8,488 nucleotides of DNA, from NCBI GenBank assembly GCA_025352845.1, contig JANXSC010000086.1, positions 1 through 8,488 on the forward strand, in the 5' to 3' direction. Below, piece by piece: positions 1 to 6,186 of the stretch. The notes under the pieces were generated by a model, which saw only the letters and a program-made list of their open reading frames with translations, did no database searches and was not told the origin of the DNA. The position numbers and the translations under genes were made by a program. Numbering within the stretch: the first letter of the stretch is position 1; every line of letters starts with the position of its first letter. The stretch is from Opitutaceae bacterium. GTDB lineage: Bacteria; Verrucomicrobiota; Verrucomicrobiia; Opitutales; Opitutaceae.

Positions 1-13
1 GTTATCGAAGCGC

Positions 14-1204
14 TTATTCGATGATCTCGGAGATACGGCCGGCACCGATGGTGCGGCCGCCTTCGCGGATGGCGAACTTCTGGGTCTTCTCCATCGCGAT
101 GGGCACGATGAGGTCGATTTCGACCGCGATGTTGTCGCCCGGCATGATCATCTCCACGCCCTTGGGCAGGTTGACGATTCCGGTGACGTCCGTCGTCCGG
201 AAGTAGAACTGCGGACGGTAGCCGTTGAAGAATGGCGTGTGGCGACCGCCCTCGTCCTTCGAGAGGACGTAGATTTCGGCCTTGGCCTTCTTGTGCGGGG
301 TGATCGACTTCGGAGCGGCGAGCACCTGACCACGCTCGATGGCGTCCTTTTCGATCCCGCGCAGGAGAATACCGACATTGTCACCCGCTTGACCGCTATC
401 GAGCAGCTTGCGGAACATTTCGATGCCGGTCACGACCGACACCACGGTATCCTTAAGACCGACGATCTCGACGGACTCGTTGACCTTGATCACACCGCGC
501 TCGATCCGACCCGTCGCGACGGTGCCGCGGCCGGTGATCGAGAACACGTCTTCGACGGACATCAGGAAGGGCTTGTCCATCTCGCGGACCGGCTCGGCGA
601 TCTCGTTGTCGATCGCGTCCATCAGCTCGCCGATGGCCTTTTCGCCCTCGGGCTTGCCTTCAAGCGCGGCGGTGGCGGAGCCACGGACGATCTTGGCGGT
701 CTTGCCGTCAAATTGATACTTGGTGAGGAGGTCGCGGATTTCCTCTTCGACGAGTTCGAGGAGGTCCGGGTCGTCGATCAGATCCACCTTGTTGAGGAAC
801 ACCACGATCTTCGGCACGCCAACTTGGCGGGCGAGGAGGACGTGCTCCTTGGTCTGCGGCATCGGGCCGTCAGCGGCGGAGACAACGAGGATCGCGCCGT
901 CCATCTGGGCGGCACCCGTGATCATGTTCTTGACGAAATCGGCGTGGCCGGGGCAGTCGACGTGCGCGTAGTGGCGCTTGGTCGTCTCGTATTCGACGTG
1001 CGCCACGGCGATCGTCACCGTCTTGGTCGCATCGCGCACGGTGCCACCCTTGGCGATATCGGCATACGCCTTGGCCTGGGCGAGACCCTTGCGGGCCTGC
1101 ACCGCGAGAATCGAGGCGGTCGTGGTCGTCTTGCCGTGGTCAATGTGGCCGATCGTGCCGACATTCACGTGCGGTTTGGTGCGTTCGAATTGGGCTTTAG
1201 CCAT
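14..1204 (-). CDS. tuf: Elongation factor Tu (EF-Tu), complete
   Basis: This GTPase delivers aminoacyl-tRNA to the ribosomal A site in the cytoplasm. The 396-residue product has the family's normal length. Visible GTPase motifs are the P-loop GHIDHGKT (residues 19-26), DCPGH with the catalytic His (83-87), NKVD (138-141) and GSA (175-177); domains 2 and 3 follow and are well conserved (for example GGRHTPFF and the C-terminal REGGRT). The ATG is set by the conserved MAK..FERTKPH start. The odd part is switch I: the near-universal RGITI reads KTVTI (61-65), and the segment before it is two residues longer than in E. coli. The Mg-coordinating Thr (T64) is kept. The gene lies 88 bp after tRNA-Thr on the same strand, so co-transcription is likely. 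No Shine-Dalgarno sequence is visible before the ATG. Whether the genome holds a second tuf cannot be told from this window. Confidence 0.98.
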   Translation of the reverse strand: MAKAQFERTKPHVNVGTIGHIDHGKTTTTASILAVQARKGLAQAKAYADIAKGGTVRDATKTVTIAVAHVEYETTKRHYAHVDCPGHADFVKNMITGAAQMDGAILVVSAADGPMPQTKEHVLLARQVGVPKIVVFLNKVDLIDDPDLLELVEEEIRDLLTKYQFDGKTAKIVRGSATAALEGKPEGEKAIGELMDAIDNEIAEPVREMDKPFLMSVEDVFSITGRGTVATGRIERGVIKVNESVEIVGLKDTVVSVVTGIEMFRKLLDSGQAGDNVGILLRGIEKDAIERGQVLAAPKSITPHKKAKAEIYVLSKDEGGRHTPFFNGYRPQFYFRTTDVTGIVNLPKGVEMIMPGDNIAVEIDLIVPIAMEKTQKFAIREGGRTIGAGRISEIIE

Positions 1205-1292
1205 GTGAGTGAGACGTTATGTTAGGGTGGTGATGGAAAGTTGACCTCTGGTTTTACGTCGTAGAAGCCTGAACCGACGCGTTTTCTGACCC

Positions 1293-1368
1293 TGGAGCCC
1301 AGAAACGGATTCGAACCGTCGACCTCCCCCTTACCAAGGGGGTGCTCTACCAACTGAGCTATCTGGGC
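1293..1368 (-). tRNA. tRNA-Thr, anticodon GGU
   Basis: A complete 76-nt cloverleaf reads on the minus strand. The acceptor stem GCCCAGA pairs with TCTGGGC, the D-arm is GCTC/GAGC, the anticodon stem CCCCC/GGGGG closes a TTGGTAA loop with anticodon GGT, the variable loop is AGGTC, and the T-stem GACGG/CCGTT holds the loop TTCGAAT. The 3' CCA is encoded (1293-1295) and the discriminator base is U, where E. coli tRNA-Thr(GGU) has A. A GGU anticodon reads ACC and ACU. The gene sits just upstream of tuf, an arrangement also seen in E. coli (thrT-tufB), and is probably cut out of a common precursor transcript. Confidence 0.98.
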
Positions 1369-1384
1369 AGAACAAGGAAGTGCC

Positions 1385-1438
1385 AAAAAACGAAAAGAGC
1401 TGTTGAACGTGCAACCCGTGTTTGGCACCGTCAACAGC
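1385..1438 (-). terminator. Intrinsic terminator after the TonB-like operon
   Basis: Read on the minus strand, a 14-nt arm (1438-1425, GCTGTTGACGGTGC) pairs with a second arm (1412-1399, GCACGTTCAACAGC) around a 12-nt loop. Eight outer base pairs are perfect and a small internal mismatch interrupts the inner stem. A T-rich tract follows directly (TTTT at 1396-1393, TTTTTT at 1390-1385). It lies 25 bp past the stop of the TonB-like gene and ends 16 bp before the tRNA-Thr 5' end, so it separates the two transcription units. Confidence 0.85.
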
Positions 1439-1462
1439 AAATTCCTCCGTTTCTGAAAAATT

Positions 1463-2209
1463 CTACGGGGCAACGGTGATCCGGTAGTAACCGGGCGGGA
1501 GTCGTGCCCCGAGGCGAAAGGTTTCGGCGAGGTAGTTTTTGAAGTGGTTGTCCACCTCCTCCGCCTGCGATCCTTCCATGACGACGAGTGGACAGGCGAG
1601 TCCCGCGGCGTCGATCGAGGCCAGCAGTTCGATGGGTGCCCAAGCCTTGCCTCCCGGTGGTCGGGCCGCGACCGGCAGTGGCTCGGCCAAAAATCTCCGG
1701 CCATCCTTGGCCACCGTGACCTCGACAAAACCGCCTCGCGCGGAATGCGCGGAAATTTCGGTCCGGCGCCGGCCGAAGCCGAGCAACGGCGACTCCGCCG
1801 CTTCAATGGTGAGGGCGTCGGCCAGTTCGGCCTCTTCGACGGATTTTCCCGCGAGGGTCGCGACCGGCGGAAACTTACGGACCACCTGCGGATCCCCGTC
1901 GGAGAAACTCCACTTGGGCTGCTCCGAATCCAGAATCGTCCGGCCGGGCTCGCGCTTGGGTTCGGGCAGGGTGGCGTTGCGGTTGGTCGGGAGAAAGAGC
2001 GGGCGAAGGTCGCGCATCTCCGTCTCCTGCCGCAAGAGTTCGTCGGCCAAGGCCGGTCGCGCAAGTTCCACTGCGGATTTCGCCTGCGGCGGCGCGGGCA
2101 GCGGTGCCGCTGGAAACCGAAACAACACCACCGCCCCGCCGCCCACGAGCAGCGCGCCCGCCGCAGCGGCGAACCAGTGCCCGCGGGTGGTTTTCGCCTG
2201 CGGTTTCAA
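1463..2209 (-). CDS. Single-pass inner-membrane protein with TonB-like C-terminal end
   Basis: The product has 248 residues: a short basic N-terminus, one predicted membrane helix (about 12-30), a Pro/Ala-rich stretch (about 33-53), then a periplasmic part. The last 90 residues (a strand around 161-170 followed by DG, helix-like EEVDNHFKNYLAETFRLG, final strand YYRITVAP) resemble the layout of a TonB C-terminal domain, but similarity is weak. The Ser/His pair of the E. coli TonB membrane helix is not present at matching places; the only nearby His is residue 11 at the helix border. The start is TTG (2207-2209), one base after the stop of the ExbD-like gene, with purine-rich AAAAGGG/AAGGA upstream at 2218-2228. 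It is the last gene of the operon and is followed by a terminator. By position it should be the protein moved by the ExbB/ExbD-like pair, or a structural partner of it. TonB-family membership is an inference. Confidence 0.75.
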   Translation of the reverse strand: MKPQAKTTRGHWFAAAAGALLVGGGAVVLFRFPAAPLPAPPQAKSAVELARPALADELLRQETEMRDLRPLFLPTNRNATLPEPKREPGRTILDSEQPKWSFSDGDPQVVRKFPPVATLAGKSVEEAELADALTIEAAESPLLGFGRRRTEISAHSARGGFVEVTVAKDGRRFLAEPLPVAARPPGGKAWAPIELLASIDAAGLACPLVVMEGSQAEEVDNHFKNYLAETFRLGARLPPGYYRITVAP

Positions 2210-2210
2210 G

Positions 2211-2660
2211 TTAGCGGCCCTTTTCCTTCACCGCGCCCGCTGGTTCACCCGCAGCCCAGAGCACGCCAAATCCCGCCGCCGCCGCCGCGCTCGAAATTTC
2301 CACGAGCACCGAGGTCTGCACGTCCGCGCTGCCGCGCACCAGGAGCAGCGGCGTGCCCGCGCCTTTTTTCTGCTGCGCGAGCCAAGCCCTGAGATCGCTC
2401 AGCTTGCGCAGGCCATCGTCCGTGAAAATCTGCTCGGCATTGACGACACTGATCATATGGGTGGGTGACTGCGCGTTCGCCTCCGTCCCCGGCATGACAG
2501 GCAGCCGAAAATTCAAACTCAAACCCGGCGCGAGCACGAAGTGCGAGCCAAACAAGCCGAAGAACACCGCCAGCAACCCGCCGTTCACGAAAAACAACGC
2601 GTCGAAATTCTTCGGCTCCGGCCGCAGCCGCGACGCCAGATCGAGCGGACGCGTAATCAT
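2211..2660 (-). CDS. ExbD/TolR-like biopolymer transport protein with Asn at the key Asp position
   Basis: The 149-residue protein has the ExbD/TolR plan: a short cytoplasmic N-terminus, one membrane helix (about 21-43), an APGL..LNFRLP exit segment, and a periplasmic domain with the typical strand-helix-strand order (LLLVRGSADV at 106-115, then a helix and FGVLWAA at 131-137). ExbD normally pairs with ExbB and carries one membrane Asp (E. coli Asp25) needed for proton use. Spacing from the exit motif places Asn26 at that position. The usual Asn six residues earlier is Asp20, and the Pro of the (T)P(L/F)ID motif is Phe. I chose the ATG at 2658-2660 because it overlaps the ExbB-like stop as ATGA; a longer frame open to 2864 would overlap the exbB-like gene by about 200 bp and encodes implausible Arg-rich sequence. 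Translation is probably coupled to the exbB-like gene. Confidence 0.88.
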   Translation of the reverse strand: MITRPLDLASRLRPEPKNFDALFFVNGGLLAVFFGLFGSHFVLAPGLSLNFRLPVMPGTEANAQSPTHMISVVNAEQIFTDDGLRKLSDLRAWLAQQKKGAGTPLLLVRGSADVQTSVLVEISSAAAAAGFGVLWAAGEPAGAVKEKGR

Positions 2661-3331
2661 GGTTTGCCGACCGCCGCCGGTGTCGCCGGATCGGGCACGG
2701 GCGAAATCCCGCGATACTCCGTCAGCAGGTATTTCATGATCTCGTTGCCCGACCACTCGACGTCGCGGACGATCGATCTCACGCGCGCGCTCAGGAAATG
2801 ATACGCGAGGTGCGCCGGGATCGCGAGCATCAGGCTGCCCGCGACTGCGAGCAACGCCTGCCACATGCCTCCGGCCAACACGCCGGCGAGCGCATAGTGC
2901 CCGCCCTGCTCAAAGGCCCGAAACGTCGTCGCCATGCCGATGACCGTGCCGAGCAATCCCACGAGCGGTGCCACCTGCGCGATCGCGGCGATGGCGCCGA
3001 GCCGGCGCTCCAGCGCCGGCAGCTCGACGATGCCCGCCTCCTGCACGTGAAACCGCATTGTCTCCGCCGACGCCGACGCCTGCAACAGCGCAGCCTTCAC
3101 GACCGCCGCCACCGGGCCCGGCGTTTCCTCGCACACCGTCAGCGCCTCGACGAGCCGACGCTTGGCCAGGATATTTTTGATCCCCTCGACGAACGCCTTT
3201 GCGCGAATCTGCCCGCGGTGCAGAAACAAGACGCGCTCGATGCAGAGCATCAGCCCGCCCAAGCCGAGCGCCAGCAGCACCCACATCATCAGGCCCCCGC
3301 GGGCCAACAGCGTGAAATCAAATCCGGACAT
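2657..3331 (-). CDS. ExbB/TolQ/MotA-family membrane protein with Gln at the key Glu position
   Basis: The 224-residue protein shows the three-helix ExbB/TolQ layout: helix 1 about 12-33 ending in the family's IER (31-33), a cytoplasmic segment of about 80 residues, helix 2 with APLVGLLGTVIGM (121-133) and helix 3 with ALLAVAG..MLAIPAHLAYHF (159-179). ExbB pentamers surround ExbD helices and form the inner-membrane stator of TonB, Tol or Mot machines. Anchoring on AIPA without gaps, helix 3 has Gln158 where E. coli ExbB has Glu176 and Val163 where it has Thr181; the helix 2 Thr (Thr129, E. coli Thr148) is kept. The gene follows the TPR gene with a gap of 53 bp and overlaps the exbD-like gene by 4 bp. 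There is no Shine-Dalgarno sequence upstream of its ATG, so translation may depend on coupling. Family membership is firm; proton conduction is doubtful. Confidence 0.93.
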   Translation of the reverse strand: MSGFDFTLLARGGLMMWVLLALGLGGLMLCIERVLFLHRGQIRAKAFVEGIKNILAKRRLVEALTVCEETPGPVAAVVKAALLQASASAETMRFHVQEAGIVELPALERRLGAIAAIAQVAPLVGLLGTVIGMATTFRAFEQGGHYALAGVLAGGMWQALLAVAGSLMLAIPAHLAYHFLSARVRSIVRDVEWSGNEIMKYLLTEYRGISPVPDPATPAAVGKP

Positions 3332-3343
3332 CGCGCGGAAGAC

Positions 3344-3388
3344 TTAGGGTTGCGCCCCGCGCGGCAAACTCGAAAGCAAGCGGTTCAT
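3344..3388 (-). CDS. Possible 14-codon coupling peptide between TPR and exbB-like genes
   Basis: An ATG at 3386-3388 overlaps the TGA of the TPR gene as ATGA and opens a frame of 14 codons (MNRLLSSLPRGAQP) that ends in TAA 12 bp before the exbB-like ATG. The ATGA junction is the same as the one between the exbB-like and exbD-like genes. The exbB-like start lacks a Shine-Dalgarno sequence, so this frame could carry ribosomes from the TPR stop to the exbB-like start. The peptide has no recognisable domain, and chance cannot be excluded for so short a frame. Confidence 0.3.
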   Translation of the reverse strand: MNRLLSSLPRGAQP

Positions 3389-6060
3389 GGATTCGCCTTC
3401 GGCGGCGTGCTCCCCGCCTGCTGCAGCCGCGCGCGCGCGATCGCCTCGCCGTAGGGCAGCCGCTTTTCGAGCAACAGCTGATAGGCCGCCCTGGCATCGT
3501 CGATCCGGCCGCGCTTCTCGAGCAAGTCCCCGAGATCGAGCAGCGTCCGCGCGATCCAGTAGGGCCGCTTCGCGTCCTGTTCGGTGAATGGCTGGTCGGC
3601 GACGACCCACCACACTCTCGTCGCATCCTCTTGTTTCCCCCGGCGCGCCAGCAAGGCTCCCAGCTTGTAACCGGCCTCGACCCGCACATCAACCGGGGCA
3701 TCGCGCCGCTCACTGAGCTGCTCGTAGATGAGTTGCGCCGCATCGGCGTGCGCGGTCGAGGGCGCGATATCGGCCGAGGACTGCGCGTTGCGGCAGTCGG
3801 CGAGGGCCAGCAACGCAAACGCCACGTCGGGCCGCTGCGGATAGCGGTTCACCAAATCCTCGTAGGCGCGCTGCGCCGCGGGAAAATCCCCGCGCTTCCG
3901 GTAGATGTCACCCTGCTTCAGTCGCGCCGCAAACACGAGCGACTGGTCCGCCATCGCCGCGGGGCTCATCACGAGATCCTCGATGCGCTTGTTCGCCTCC
4001 TGCAGGTTTTCCTCCCGGCCCAGTTGCTCGGACAGCAGCGCGAGTCGGAAATAAGCGTAGGGCACAAACACGCTGTCCTTATAGGCGGGATTGTCCGTGA
4101 GCTTGATCAGGCGATCGCGTGCCTCGGCGATTTTGTCCTGCGCAGCGTAGTGCTCGGCCTCGATGAGGTAGGAATTAATCGCCGCGTCCCGCGTCGCGTG
4201 TTCGGCGCGCAGGCGGGCGAGCGTTTCCAAGGCCATCGGCTCGCGACCCAGCGCAAATTCCGCGCGGGCCTTCAGCAGCATCGCGTCCGCGGCGATCTCG
4301 GACTTGAGGTTCGCGTCCACGTCGAGCGGCGCGGCGAGCAGCGCCTCAACGAACCCGATCGCCTGTTCCGGCTGCTGGTTGTCGAACGCGAGCCGCGCCT
4401 GCAGCCACGCGATGCGCGCGCGCAGCTCAGGCTTCAATGTCTCCAAGCCGGACGCCGGTTCGCGGAGCAGTGCGCTGATGCGCGCGAACGCCGCATTCAC
4501 ACCTGCCTCGCCCCGCAGTTGCAAATCCCGCGCGAGGCTCCACTCCGCCTGCCAGCGGTTCTCCAGGTCAAACACCGGATCGAGTTCCACCTCGTCGAGC
4601 ACCTTGGCCGCATCGCCCGAGCCGGAGCGGATTTCCGCCAGCACGCGCATATAGATCAATGAGGCGAGCCGCGCGGCCTCAAGCTCGGCGGGGCGTTCGC
4701 GCAGGACCGCCGCATAGGCATCGGCGGCGTTGCGAAAATCACCCGCGCGAAACGACGCCTCGGCTTCGAGCACCCCGAGGTCGGTCCGCGCACGCGCAAA
4801 GCCCCCGGACGCCGGCGTGCTGCCCGCGAGGATCGCCAGATCGGCGCGGGTCTTGCGCGCGTAGTCGGCCGCGAGCCGGTAGCGTGCCTGCTCCCACGCC
4901 GACTGCGTGAGCACGCCCAGCGCGTGCACTCGGAGCAACGACAGCGGAAACTGCTTCAGCAAAGCCGCCGCATCCTCCTCTGCGCGGGCAAAATCCTTTC
5001 CCGCCAGCGCGAGTTGCGCGCGGTAATACAGCAGGCTCTCCAAAATCGGATGCGGCGGCCGCACCGCGATGAGCCGGTCGAGATCGTCGCGAAAAATTTT
5101 GCGCGCCGGTTCCTCGCGCGAGGCCTCCGCGAGCAGGGTCAGCGCCTGCTGCTGACGCTGGGGCTTCGAGCCATTTTCCAAAAGCTGCGTGAGCGCATTG
5201 CGCCCCGCCCCGCCCCGCCCGCGATCACCGATGAGCCCGAGTGTGAAACGCATTTCGTCAATCACGCCGCGCTCCCGCGCCGGCACCCCGCGCAAGGCCA
5301 GCTCCAAGGTCGTGATCGCCAGGGCCCGCTGCCCGCTCTCCGCGAGCATCACGGCATAGGTCCGCTGCGCGTCGTAACCCACCGGCCGCCCCGCGTTGTT
5401 GTCCGCATTTTCCCGCGCCTGCTTGAGTGCCGCCTCGGTCGGCCGGCCGAAAAGCCGCAACCGCACCTGCTCGCCCGCGAGCTGGAAACGCGCGCGCGCG
5501 AGTTCCGTCGTCGCCGCGCCCTCGGCCCTCGTATAGAATTCGTTCGCGCGCCGCAGATCGCGCACCGGCGCGGTATCGTAGAGCGCACCGGTGAGAAACC
5601 AATACCACGCGCGATCCGCCTCGGGCACCTCGTCGGCCTTGATCGCGTCCCACTGCGCCTGCGCCTCGGCGCGCCGCCGCGCCTGAAACGCCGCGAGGCC
5701 CACGCGCAGCCGCCACGCCGCACCGCGCGGCTCGGACATCGCCTGCAACACCGCCTCGGCCTCCTCGCCGCGGCCCGCGTCGAGCAGCGTCGTCGCCAGC
5801 GCGAGGCTCATCTCTCCGCGATCCGCGCCGGGCGCGTCGAGCAGCTGCCGGTAAATATCCGCCGCCACCGAAGGCAGCCCGAGATCGTGCGCCCGTTGTG
5901 CCGAGGCCAGCGTCACGATTTCGCGGCCCGAGGCGGCGGGCGCGGTTTTCCACGCGAGCGGTGCCGGCAGACTCAACGGCTCCTGCGCCCATCCAGTCGC
6001 CACGGCTGCGCTCAGCACGGCGGCCGCGATCACAAAAACATTTTTCCGGTTGCGAGTCAC
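3385..6060 (-). CDS. Large exported TPR (tetratricopeptide) repeat protein
   Basis: The 891-residue product begins with a signal peptide: basic residues TRNRK, a hydrophobic run (about 8-21) and a likely cleavage site GWA|Q near residue 25. The rest is helical and rich in Ala, Leu, Arg and Glu, with repeated TPR-like helix pairs throughout; clear ones lie near the start (AADIYRQLLDA, then ALATTLLDAGRGEEAEAVL) and near the end (GDIYRKRGDFPAAQRAYEDL). TPR solenoids are protein-binding scaffolds, so a periplasmic or outer-membrane-facing partner of the ExbB/ExbD/TonB-like proteins encoded after it is the natural inference. I chose GTG at 6058-6060 because the signal peptide follows directly. The frame is open to an ATG at 6172-6174, but that start would bury the signal sequence behind 38 residues and leave 12 bp to the divergent lemA start. 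No Shine-Dalgarno sequence is evident at the GTG. A four-copy pentanucleotide repeat lies inside the gene. Specific function unknown. Confidence 0.85.
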   Translation of the reverse strand: MTRNRKNVFVIAAAVLSAAVATGWAQEPLSLPAPLAWKTAPAASGREIVTLASAQRAHDLGLPSVAADIYRQLLDAPGADRGEMSLALATTLLDAGRGEEAEAVLQAMSEPRGAAWRLRVGLAAFQARRRAEAQAQWDAIKADEVPEADRAWYWFLTGALYDTAPVRDLRRANEFYTRAEGAATTELARARFQLAGEQVRLRLFGRPTEAALKQARENADNNAGRPVGYDAQRTYAVMLAESGQRALAITTLELALRGVPARERGVIDEMRFTLGLIGDRGRGGAGRNALTQLLENGSKPQRQQQALTLLAEASREEPARKIFRDDLDRLIAVRPPHPILESLLYYRAQLALAGKDFARAEEDAAALLKQFPLSLLRVHALGVLTQSAWEQARYRLAADYARKTRADLAILAGSTPASGGFARARTDLGVLEAEASFRAGDFRNAADAYAAVLRERPAELEAARLASLIYMRVLAEIRSGSGDAAKVLDEVELDPVFDLENRWQAEWSLARDLQLRGEAGVNAAFARISALLREPASGLETLKPELRARIAWLQARLAFDNQQPEQAIGFVEALLAAPLDVDANLKSEIAADAMLLKARAEFALGREPMALETLARLRAEHATRDAAINSYLIEAEHYAAQDKIAEARDRLIKLTDNPAYKDSVFVPYAYFRLALLSEQLGREENLQEANKRIEDLVMSPAAMADQSLVFAARLKQGDIYRKRGDFPAAQRAYEDLVNRYPQRPDVAFALLALADCRNAQSSADIAPSTAHADAAQLIYEQLSERRDAPVDVRVEAGYKLGALLARRGKQEDATRVWWVVADQPFTEQDAKRPYWIARTLLDLGDLLEKRGRIDDARAAYQLLLEKRLPYGEAIARARLQQAGSTPPKANP
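5201..5220. repeat. Pentanucleotide tandem repeat (CGCCC)x4 inside the TPR gene
   Basis: Four perfect head-to-tail copies of CGCCC lie in coding sequence and specify a Gly/Arg-rich stretch (GRGGAGR) around residues 281-287 of the TPR protein. The unit is not a multiple of three, so gain or loss of one copy would shift the reading frame. The surroundings are very GC-rich, so chance is possible. Confidence 0.7.
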
Positions 6061-6186
6061 GAAGCCGGGAAGTTGCTCGCGCCGCTGGAAACAATCAACC
6101 GCGTTGTAAAAAGTTCCGCCTCGCCCGGCCCCACTTTCGCCGCACACTGGCCCGCGCATTCGTTTTCGCTCCAACCCATCACCACC
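6061..6186. promoter_or_regulatory. Divergent intergenic region between the TPR operon and lemA
   Basis: This 126-bp gap between two outward-facing genes must hold promoters for both directions if the starts chosen are right. I could not find a convincing -35/-10 pair on either strand. A small imperfect dyad lies at about 6087-6117 (GGAA, then CAAC-CGC-GTTG, then TTCC), next to the only A/T-rich patch (TTGTAAAAAG, 6104-6113), a possible operator or promoter core. Confidence 0.4.

Noticed and set aside
239..1225. 328-codon open frame on the plus strand opposite tuf
   Set aside because: It is the antisense shadow of a highly conserved gene in GC-rich DNA; its product is rich in Arg, His, Asp and Leu in no recognisable pattern.
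1222..2064. 280-codon minus-strand frame covering the tRNA-Thr gene
   Set aside because: It runs through a tRNA and a terminator and is a shifted frame of the TonB-like gene; the composition is Arg/Pro/Ser-rich.
1463..2209. Calling the last operon gene a canonical tonB
   Set aside because: Only position, one membrane helix and a loosely similar C-terminal layout support it; the TonB helix Ser/His pair and a long Pro-Lys/Pro-Glu spacer are absent.
2661..2864. N-terminal extension of the ExbD-like frame
   Set aside because: It overlaps the exbB-like gene completely and encodes Arg-rich sequence unlike any ExbD N-terminus; the ATGA start at 2660 fits the family.
6061..6174. Upstream ATG start for the TPR protein
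   Set aside because: It would add 38 residues before a clear signal peptide and leave only 12 bp to the divergent lemA start, with no room for promoters.
4924..6186. Long plus-strand frame continuous with lemA
   Set aside because: The upstream part is antisense to the TPR gene and Arg/His/Pro-rich; LemA proteins start just before the membrane helix, as at 6187.
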